Below, one piece after another: positions 20,380-25,182 of a DNA stretch of 25,182 nt; the first letter of the stretch is position 1; the number at the start of each line of letters is the position of its first letter. The stretch is from a virus. The DNA lies in IMG/VR virus record IMGVR_UViG_3300022939_001091, positions 1-25,182 of that record; one strand, given 5' to 3'. A model generated the notes under the pieces. The model was given only the letters and a program-made list of their open reading frames with translations. It ran no database searches and was not told where the DNA came from. A program made the translations under genes and the position numbers.

Positions 20380-21898
20380 CCTCTAATTCCTCTAGTTTAC
20401 CTTCGTCAAGTTCTTCTTCAAAGTCTTCTTCTTGTACGTCTTCTACCTCAAACAAGTTATCAAAGAATGTACTTGCATTCACAGTCTTTTTACCTATTGC
20501 TCCTCTTGTACCTGGAATAGCCATCCAAAAACGACTGTGTTCATCTACAAGAGCAAGAGCTTTTTCTTTATCGTCTGTTGCAAATATTTCTTCTACAACG
20601 TCTCTAAAAAATACTCTATCAAAGCGTTCTTGTACAAGCATCCTTGGAACACATCCTGCATCGTACTGTCTATTAGCTTCTTGTACTGCATTAACGTGAC
20701 TCCATACATTGTGACCCATTTGAATAGCATAGCTAAATGAGTCCCAAGACGTTTTGCCTTCTTTGCCTATTTTATTTAGGTCTCCTGGAGCATAGTGACA
20801 AACGTCCGATACTTTAAGTTCAGCAGTGATCGGTGAGTCTTCAAAGTTTTTAAATATCCCATCTGATATAACAGCGTCTCTAAACAAGCGGTTGTCTGTA
20901 GCATATTTCTTATCGTCAATGGACGGCACCATACGATACGTCCATTTGCTTCTGTCTTCAGTTTCGTTCTGAATGTATATCTGTCCATTCGCGGTTGCAA
21001 GAAAAGGACTAGCACAATCAAAAGTAATAGTATAGTTTTCATTATGATGTTTCCGTACTGCTCGTTGGATGTCTGTAAGTAATGTAGCCCATTCTAGTTT
21101 AGAGGTACCTAAGAAGTGCATAAAGTCTTGCACACCTTTTTCTAATAATCCGTCATACCGCAGTGAAATTAATCTTTTAAGTACAAGATGCACATCACAC
21201 ATATTCTGACCCCCCATTGACCATCCATTAAAATGTTCATTTGGGTATTGTTTAGGATCTGAATACTTCTTCATACGCTGATACCAGTCTTCTGCGTCAG
21301 CGTGATTTTCACCTTGTAGTACGTTTAGAAACTTACAGTTACCGTTACGGTTGCGAATAAACCAATCGTTGTTGATGTAAGTACCTTGTACTGCTTCGAT
21401 GTAACTTGTAATACCTGTTGCTTTCTGTCCTGCAGGAGAACGTGCTACCCAAGCAGGAATATCAAGGATCATACCATAGTCCATATAAGCATCCATCCAC
21501 GTAAGAACTTGTTCACGTTTCTTTTGTGCTTTTGGACAGTTAGGATCTTTCCAGTCTCCTTCCCAAACGCCTTTACCAATTTGGAAGCCGCCTGAGTCGC
21601 CCAGTATCCAACTGTTTTGTCTATCTCTGTTTCGCACCATATCTTCTTTAGGTGAGTGTTTGTTTACATCAAGTTCTGCGTGTCCTGCAGAGTAAAGTGT
21701 CCAGTGATAGTTAAACAGGCCTTGTTGTTTGTTTAAATAATTTAAACTTTCTACACCGTGCGTAAAATTACTTGGAATACGAGACTTATCTACATATTCG
21801 TCAAAACGTTGTTTGCCCACGTAAGTAGCATAAAAGCCACTCAACGCAGGCAGAAAAACAGCATAATCATTTTGTGTTGCAGTTAAGTCTTTATTCAT
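20363..21898 (-). CDS. dpdA: DpdA-like DNA 7-deazaguanine transglycosylase
   Basis: This 511-residue TIM-barrel protein belongs to the Tgt/DpdA superfamily. ILGDSGGFQIG (98-108) contains the catalytic Asp101 of DSGGFQ, VLQGENH (193-199) corresponds to the VQGG loop, GWSMGGQN (225-232) to GGLAVG, FLGTSK (262-267) to the MGVG segment, and ITFDCASPF (291-299) carries the nucleophile Asp294. The CxCxxC zinc motif of bacterial tRNA Tgt is absent, as expected for phage DpdA, and the C-terminus is a very acidic tail. DpdA swaps guanine in DNA for a preQ0-type base, protecting it from restriction. FolE, QueD-like and QueE nearby provide the base. Its start shares a base with the clamp stop (TAATG). 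Confidence 0.85.
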   Translation of the reverse strand: MNKDLTATQNDYAVFLPALSGFYATYVGKQRFDEYVDKSRIPSNFTHGVESLNYLNKQQGLFNYHWTLYSAGHAELDVNKHSPKEDMVRNRDRQNSWILGDSGGFQIGKGVWEGDWKDPNCPKAQKKREQVLTWMDAYMDYGMILDIPAWVARSPAGQKATGITSYIEAVQGTYINNDWFIRNRNGNCKFLNVLQGENHADAEDWYQRMKKYSDPKQYPNEHFNGWSMGGQNMCDVHLVLKRLISLRYDGLLEKGVQDFMHFLGTSKLEWATLLTDIQRAVRKHHNENYTITFDCASPFLATANGQIYIQNETEDRSKWTYRMVPSIDDKKYATDNRLFRDAVISDGIFKNFEDSPITAELKVSDVCHYAPGDLNKIGKEGKTSWDSFSYAIQMGHNVWSHVNAVQEANRQYDAGCVPRMLVQERFDRVFFRDVVEEIFATDDKEKALALVDEHSRFWMAIPGTRGAIGKKTVNASTFFDNLFEVEDVQEEDFEEELDEGKLEELEDEQLL

Positions 21899-22626
21899 TA
21901 CTTACTCTGAGCTGGAAGAATATAATCGTATTTTGCCATCCCGCTATCTACTGTAATCATCATAGCGCCTTGATCTGAGATACTCATAGTTAAATCGCCG
22001 TCCAAACTTAGAATACTTTGTACTTGTGCAACTGGCCAACTCCAAGTGTGTTGTAGAGTGCCATCAACACTGTGCTGAAAAACAAACTCGCCTGCGTGTG
22101 TGCTTGCATCACCAAAACTAAACACTAAGTTACCGTCTTTGGTTGTGACATTAAACGTAGGCTCTTCCGAATGTGCTGCACTCATAAGCTTCATACGTGC
22201 AATACTTGCAACACTTGGATTCAATGTAACATTCCATTGAGCACCTTTAAACTTAACAGTTTTTAGTTTTTCTTCAATGATTGCTTTGTTCATAAAGCGA
22301 TAATCATTCTGAAAGTCACCAGCTGCATTTTCGAAGTGAATATGTGTTGGAACAGTTTCACCATTGCGTTCTGCTTGTACAACATCAATTTTTGCATTGT
22401 CTTTGTACTCTGGATTTTTTAAATGCAGTGCAAGTTTATCTAGATTAGGCATACCAAATGTGCCTACAAATTCATTCACAGGTGAATGAGTTTCTGCACT
22501 TAAAATAACTGAACGATCCTCAGCCATAGAATCGATTGCAGTGTTATCGTCATTGCTTACCTTAACTAAACTTAAAAAGCCTAGTGCGTGTGTATGTGCA
22601 ACAACGTCTTGTAAAATGTCTTTCAT
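21898..22626 (-). CDS. 45: Sliding clamp, T4 gp45-like
   Basis: This 242-residue protein resembles the trimeric processivity clamp of T4-like marine phages. Diagnostic segments are SMAEDRSVILSAETHSPV (33-50), GTFGMPNLDKL, the TVKFKGAQWNVTLNPSVASI region, GDASTHAGEFVF, and the C-terminal SGMAKYDYILPAQSK. T4 gp45 itself has 228 residues. The clamp rings DNA, tethers the polymerase and, in T4-like phages, activates late transcription at NATAAATA promoters of the kind seen elsewhere in this window. It has a near-perfect sigma70 promoter inside the end of the epimerase gene, plus an ATGA overlap with it, so it can be expressed both alone and by read-through. DpdA follows at once. Confidence 0.9.
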   Translation of the reverse strand: MKDILQDVVAHTHALGFLSLVKVSNDDNTAIDSMAEDRSVILSAETHSPVNEFVGTFGMPNLDKLALHLKNPEYKDNAKIDVVQAERNGETVPTHIHFENAAGDFQNDYRFMNKAIIEEKLKTVKFKGAQWNVTLNPSVASIARMKLMSAAHSEEPTFNVTTKDGNLVFSFGDASTHAGEFVFQHSVDGTLQHTWSWPVAQVQSILSLDGDLTMSISDQGAMMITVDSGMAKYDYILPAQSK

Positions 22627-23411
22627 ACTGTTTCTCCATTGAATAAGTTAATTATATTGCCATTATCTTGATTTGTCAAGAATTTTTCTACTGTATATTT
22701 AGGTTTCCAACCTAATGCTTTCATTTTTTGTGTGTTTGCACAAGTAAACTCTCGCTCCCCTGGGGTATTTAGACGTACTGGTAAGTTAGGAGCAAGGTCT
22801 TGGATCTTGACTGGATTACCAGTACCTATATCAATAACGCCATTTACGTGTGGTGCGCTAATCAATATTTCTATTGCATCTAATACATCTTCTAAATGAA
22901 CAAAATCTCTACGATGTTTTGTTACATATTCTAAAGTACCATTGCGTAATTTGTTGAAAAACATATTTTCTCTGGGGCAATTATCCGAATATACAGTGTG
23001 TAATCGTAAACCTAGCATATTGCCTGCATTATATCTTTCTGCAAGTTCTTCAATAATATATTTAGATGCAGCGTATGGATTTAGGTCAGGTTCATATGCA
23101 CTACTCGAACTTGCATATATTATTCGTGTATGTTGGTATCTTTCAAATAGTCTCCTACTTACTTCTACGTTATTCATCCAATAACCTTCGGGATCTTGTA
23201 GGCTTTCTCTAACACCGCTTTTGCCTGCTAAGTGTATAATCAAATCAAATTCTTCATTGAACTTACAGGTTTGTAAATCTTGAGTATTATTATACTTGTC
23301 TCTGTCCCAGCCATCTTTTAAATCAATGCCCACAACACTATTGTTTCGTTGTAACCGATTTAATAAATTGCTACCAATATACCCCCTATGTCCTGTTAAT
23401 AATATTTTCAT
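22623..23411 (-). CDS. NAD-dependent epimerase/dehydratase (extended SDR)
   Basis: This 262-residue protein begins MKILLTGHRGYIGSNL, with the NAD-binding GxxGxxG at residues 7-13. IIYASSSSAYE (98-107) supplies the catalytic Ser, and YAASK (113-117) the Tyr-x3-Lys pair. The family includes UDP-glucose 4-epimerase, GDP-mannose 4,6-dehydratase and related nucleotide-sugar enzymes; the shortness of the C-terminal domain prevents a choice. ATG at 23409-23411 overlaps the phosphomannomutase-like stop as ATGA, so an in-frame start at 23480 is unlikely. The neighbours suggest a pathway that makes an activated, modified sugar. The clamp promoter lies in its last codons. Confidence 0.87.
   Translation of the reverse strand: MKILLTGHRGYIGSNLLNRLQRNNSVVGIDLKDGWDRDKYNNTQDLQTCKFNEEFDLIIHLAGKSGVRESLQDPEGYWMNNVEVSRRLFERYQHTRIIYASSSSAYEPDLNPYAASKYIIEELAERYNAGNMLGLRLHTVYSDNCPRENMFFNKLRNGTLEYVTKHRRDFVHLEDVLDAIEILISAPHVNGVIDIGTGNPVKIQDLAPNLPVRLNTPGEREFTCANTQKMKALGWKPKYTVEKFLTNQDNGNIINLFNGETV
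22651..22679 (-). promoter_or_regulatory. Strong sigma70-type promoter of the sliding clamp
   Basis: On the minus strand TTGACA (22674-22679) and TATAAT (22651-22656), both perfect, are 17 bases apart. The promoter lies within the epimerase coding sequence. The predicted leader of about 18 bases carries TGGAG before ATG at 22626. Confidence 0.82.
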
Positions 23412-24127
23412 TTTGCAATCTCCATTTGTATCAGATACTTTAACACTTCCCAAGTTCGTTGCCAACCACCTACAGGCCAACAGCCGTTTTTGTTGCGTTC
23501 TTTAATCTTTTGTGCCAAGGGATAATCATTGCCGTCTGGATCCATTCTGTCTCCAAAAAAGTATAAATTATCTGTGTCAAAGTCTTTTATAATTTGCCCT
23601 TTATCATAACCTTTTGGTGCAATATCAATTCCAGTTTCTCCTCCTGCCTTTGCTTCCAGTTCAGGAAACAGGACATTAAAACTATTTGCTATTTTTAGTC
23701 TTTCGTTATTTTGTGTATCCCACTTTACATATTCTTTTCTTTGAGATTTATCGGCACCTCTACCTACAACACTGAAATTTACCATTCCGGTTCTATGTTC
23801 AAAATGTTGTCCTGTACGCAATGGAAATTCGCTTTCGGTAAGACATTGCGATAAAAATTGATGTGGTAATTCTGGCAGCACCCATTCATTGCGTTCGATG
23901 TTGATACCGTCTTTCCAAACTTCATTACCTGAACAGTTGTATATCTTTTGAACTGTCATACAAACTTCTATACCAACTTGTTCTAGTGTTTTAGGATAGT
24001 CACTACCTGTAACTAAATAGACTTCATTATTTTCAGCAAATTCTGTAAACCAGTGCCGAAATACAAAGTCCATTTCACCTCTGCTAGGAGTAAGTGTTCC
24101 GTCAACATCAAAAATAAATTTATTCAT
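23408..24127 (-). CDS. Phosphomannomutase-like HAD hydrolase (eukaryotic PMM type)
   Basis: This 239-residue HAD-IIB protein matches alpha-phosphomannomutases. FDVDGTLTPSR (6-16) carries the nucleophile Asp7 and Asp9. CSGNEVWKDG (65-74) is the cap entry, RTGMVNFSVVGRGA (112-125) gives the substrate-binding Arg112 and Arg123, IDIAPKGYDKG (168-177... with Lys176) is motif III, and YFFGDRMDPDGNDYPLA (189-205) is motif IV. The enzyme would convert mannose-6-phosphate to mannose-1-phosphate, the precursor of GDP-mannose. A simple sugar phosphatase of the same fold is the alternative. It overlaps the epimerase gene as ATGA and the 54-aa gene by eight bases. This PMM type is less usual in bacteria than the ManB type. 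Confidence 0.82.
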   Translation of the reverse strand: MNKFIFDVDGTLTPSRGEMDFVFRHWFTEFAENNEVYLVTGSDYPKTLEQVGIEVCMTVQKIYNCSGNEVWKDGINIERNEWVLPELPHQFLSQCLTESEFPLRTGQHFEHRTGMVNFSVVGRGADKSQRKEYVKWDTQNNERLKIANSFNVLFPELEAKAGGETGIDIAPKGYDKGQIIKDFDTDNLYFFGDRMDPDGNDYPLAQKIKERNKNGCWPVGGWQRTWEVLKYLIQMEIAK

Positions 24128-24284
24128 TTGGTTCTTCGCAGTACGCTATTTCTTCTTGTGTAAATTCCATAGATACTTTACGCCAAGCATCTTGGCATTC
24201 CCACCAATGTTCAAACTCTGCGTAACGAGTGTATTTAGGTTCTGCACTACCAATAACTGTGCTAACTATCCAAAGTGTCCACAT
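24120..24284 (-). CDS. Small hypothetical protein (54 aa), hydrophobic N-terminus
   Basis: The frame encodes MWTLWIVSTVIGSAEPKYTR, then a Trp/Glu-rich rest with FEHWWECQDAWRKV and a YCEEPNE end. The first 13-14 residues are hydrophobic and end in a small-residue segment (GSAEP), which could be a short signal or membrane anchor. A strong GAGAGGAAG ribosome site lies at a good distance before ATG. I recall similar small proteins in T4-like cyanophages. The stop overlaps the phosphomannomutase-like start region by eight bases. Function is unknown. Confidence 0.72.
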   Translation of the reverse strand: MWTLWIVSTVIGSAEPKYTRYAEFEHWWECQDAWRKVSMEFTQEEIAYCEEPNE

Positions 24285-24408
24285 TGTCTTCCTCTCTTAC
24301 TAAAAAGTGTACTTTAATTATACCCTTTTTTTCTTTTTTGATGTAAAATTCTAATCCATTTTCAACAAATATTTTTCTAAGTTCTTTTATAGTAGGATCT
24401 TTAGACAT
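24262..24408 (-). CDS. Small hypothetical protein (48 aa)
   Basis: This frame encodes MSKDPTIKELRKIFVENGLE, then YIKKEKKGIIKVHFLVREED and an acidic end. It is a Lys/Glu-rich alpha/beta miniprotein with no recognised motif. It is separated by three bases from the preceding 59-aa gene and overlaps the next start by 23 bases, which fits this compact operon. The ribosome site is weak (AGAAAG). A TATAAT lies within the coding region, but no good -35 box accompanies it. Confidence 0.55.
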   Translation of the reverse strand: MSKDPTIKELRKIFVENGLEFYIKKEKKGIIKVHFLVREEDNVDTLDS

Positions 24409-24411
24409 CGT

Positions 24412-24591
24412 TTATCTTTCTGCTAATGGCATTGTGTTAACCGTGTCGTGATAATCACCACTTTTGTAATAATCACGAACTACTGTTTCTCTCACCATAA
24501 CACCGTTTTTAAAACGATAGGTTACAATCTCACGACGCACAACACCTACTGTGTCTGCATCAAATGCGTTTTTAAAAGGTCCATCGGTCAT
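24412..24591 (-). CDS. Conserved small protein (59 aa)
   Basis: This frame encodes MTDGPFKNAFDADTVGVVRR and continues with a beta-hairpin-like part: TYRFKNGVMVRETVVRDYYK, then SGDYHDTVNTMPLAER. The pattern NGVMxxETVxRxYYxxGDYHDT is one I recall from marine T4-like phage hypotheticals. ATG at 24591 overlaps the cytidylyltransferase stop as ATGA. No enzymatic residues stand out; the Tyr/Asp/His-rich hairpin may bind a partner protein or metal. Confidence 0.7.
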   Translation of the reverse strand: MTDGPFKNAFDADTVGVVRREIVTYRFKNGVMVRETVVRDYYKSGDYHDTVNTMPLAER

Positions 24592-25004
24592 TTGTTTTCT
24601 CTCTCTGCTACTCGTTTGCGCAAGTCTGATGATGAGAAGCGGTGATCACGTTTGTTAAAGTGTAGCTGGATACCCCGCTTCTTGCAAATATCCTTGCCAG
24701 TAAAATCCTTTTCTCTATACTCTTCACCTAATATTCTAACATCAATATGATACATTGTCAAGATATCTTCTAGGTCTTTTTCAGATGTATATGGAATTAT
24801 TTCATCTACGTATGCAACTGCTTTGAGTTGTGTGTAACGTTCGACTACAGTTTGTATAGGAGAATTCTTTTCAGGCCTGTCTACGTTAGGATCTACTTGT
24901 AATCCGCATATTAAGTAATCACATTGTTCTTTTGCTTCACGCAACATTTGTACGTGTCCTGCGTGTAACAAGTCAAATGTTGAACAAGTAAATCCTACCT
25001 TCAT
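24588..25004 (-). CDS. Cytidylyltransferase (glycerol-3-phosphate/ethanolamine-phosphate type)
   Basis: This 138-residue protein begins MKVGFTCSTFDLLHAGHVQM. HAGH (14-17) is the nucleotide-binding HxGH signature. IILGEEYREKD-like strand and FSSSDLRKRV (123-132) correspond to the RTxGISTTxL end of the family. It fuses CTP with a phosphorylated alcohol or sugar and releases pyrophosphate; TagD and HldE-C are relatives. The substrate is not decided by sequence: glycerol-phosphate or a heptose/sugar phosphate are both possible. It is coupled to the 35-aa gene (ATGA) upstream and to the 59-aa gene downstream, near the phosphomannomutase and epimerase genes. A CTP-activated glycan or lipid-like head group may be the product. 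Confidence 0.85.
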   Translation of the reverse strand: MKVGFTCSTFDLLHAGHVQMLREAKEQCDYLICGLQVDPNVDRPEKNSPIQTVVERYTQLKAVAYVDEIIPYTSEKDLEDILTMYHIDVRILGEEYREKDFTGKDICKKRGIQLHFNKRDHRFSSSDLRKRVAERENK

Positions 25005-25108
25005 CCTAGTTGCTCCCTTAGTTCTTCAAGAAGTTCTAATAACTTTTGCATTAGTTCTTCGTCTTGTGTTTTTTCTGTATCAAATTCTACTTCTACTTTT
25101 ATTTTCAT
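25001..25108 (-). CDS. 35-aa coiled-coil micropeptide
   Basis: This frame encodes MKIKVEVEFDTEKTQDEELM followed by QKLLELLEELREQLG. It has a short beta strand and then a strongly amphipathic, Leu/Glu-rich helix with heptad spacing, so it is probably a small oligomer. Its TGA overlaps the cytidylyltransferase start (ATGA), and its ATG overlaps the stop of the gene upstream. The double overlap supports it as real. Function is unknown. Confidence 0.6.
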   Translation of the reverse strand: MKIKVEVEFDTEKTQDEELMQKLLELLEELREQLG

Positions 25109-25182
25109 TGTGTTAGTCCTTGAACCAAATTCATAGCAACTGCTGTGCCGCTAATACTTGATCCTATCATAATTGCTCTATC
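25105..25182 (-). CDS. C-terminal end of a small hydrophobic protein (partial)
   Basis: The frame is open from the window edge and ends at 25105-25107 (TGA). Its 25 visible residues, DRAIMIGSSISGTAVAMNLV then QGLTQ, are largely hydrophobic and small and could form one membrane span. The stop overlaps the next ATG, so it belongs to the same operon. The N-terminal part lies outside the window and the family is not recognisable. Confidence 0.45.
   Translation of the reverse strand, partial: DRAIMIGSSISGTAVAMNLVQGLTQ

Noticed and set aside
24733-24761. TTGACA, 17 bases, TAGAAT on the minus strand inside the cytidylyltransferase gene
   Set aside because: It lies mid-gene, 140 bases from the next start, with a weaker -10; codon content explains it. 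Chance is likely.
1-25182. tRNA genes, CRISPR arrays, insertion sequences, attachment sites
   Set aside because: Gaps between genes are short and show no cloverleaf, spaced repeats, transposase or terminal repeats.

Overview
This window looks like part of the genome of a T4-like marine myovirus. Its host could be a SAR11-type bacterium or a cyanobacterium; the sequence alone does not decide. The evidence is a gp45-type sliding clamp, an RNase H/flap nuclease of the T4 rnh kind, T4-type late promoters (NATAAATA), a tail-fibre-like protein with a virion-type N-terminal domain, and many small proteins that I recognise from memory as conserved in marine T4-like phages. The DNA is AT-rich and densely packed, with most neighbours overlapping as ATGA or TAATG. 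There are no tRNA genes, insertion sequences or CRISPR arrays, and no gene-free stretch above about 110 bases.

Region 1 (2-5352, plus strand) is a tightly coupled cassette of seven genes of accessory type, incomplete at its left end. It encodes the C-terminal part of a putative 2-oxoglutarate oxygenase, a SAM methyltransferase, a radical-SAM enzyme with a cobalamin-binding-like N-terminus, a sulfotransferase-like protein, a GMP reductase, a very short adenylate-forming enzyme, and a second oxygenase related to the first. It abuts the tail-fibre gene tail to tail. I know of no described pathway with this combination, and it is the best candidate here for an undescribed system.

Region 2 (5349-13251, minus strand) holds virion and replication-related genes: the tail-fibre-like protein and three conserved small proteins behind late promoters, a MoxR-type ATPase and its metallopeptidase/VWA partner separated by an intrinsic terminator, further conserved small proteins, and the flap nuclease. 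One gene (11230-11517) has a perfect hairpin over its start codon with a late promoter placed inside it.

Region 3 (13317-22626, minus strand) carries a 7-deazaguanine DNA-modification set: FolE, a QueD-like protein, QueE and DpdA. QueC is not in the window. Interleaved are a membrane micropeptide, an MBD4-like DNA glycosylase, a phosphoribosyltransferase, a HIT protein, a cupin, a glycosyltransferase and the sliding clamp.

Region 4 (22623-25182, minus strand) has sugar-activation genes: an NAD-dependent epimerase, a phosphomannomutase-like HAD enzyme and a cytidylyltransferase, with small conserved proteins between them. With the glycosyltransferase at 17885 they may build or attach a glycan.

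Six near-consensus sigma70 promoters (TTGACA, 16-17 bases, TATAAT-like) drive the minus-strand units and point to transcription by host polymerase. Statements that a family is conserved in marine T4-like phages come from memory, not from a search.
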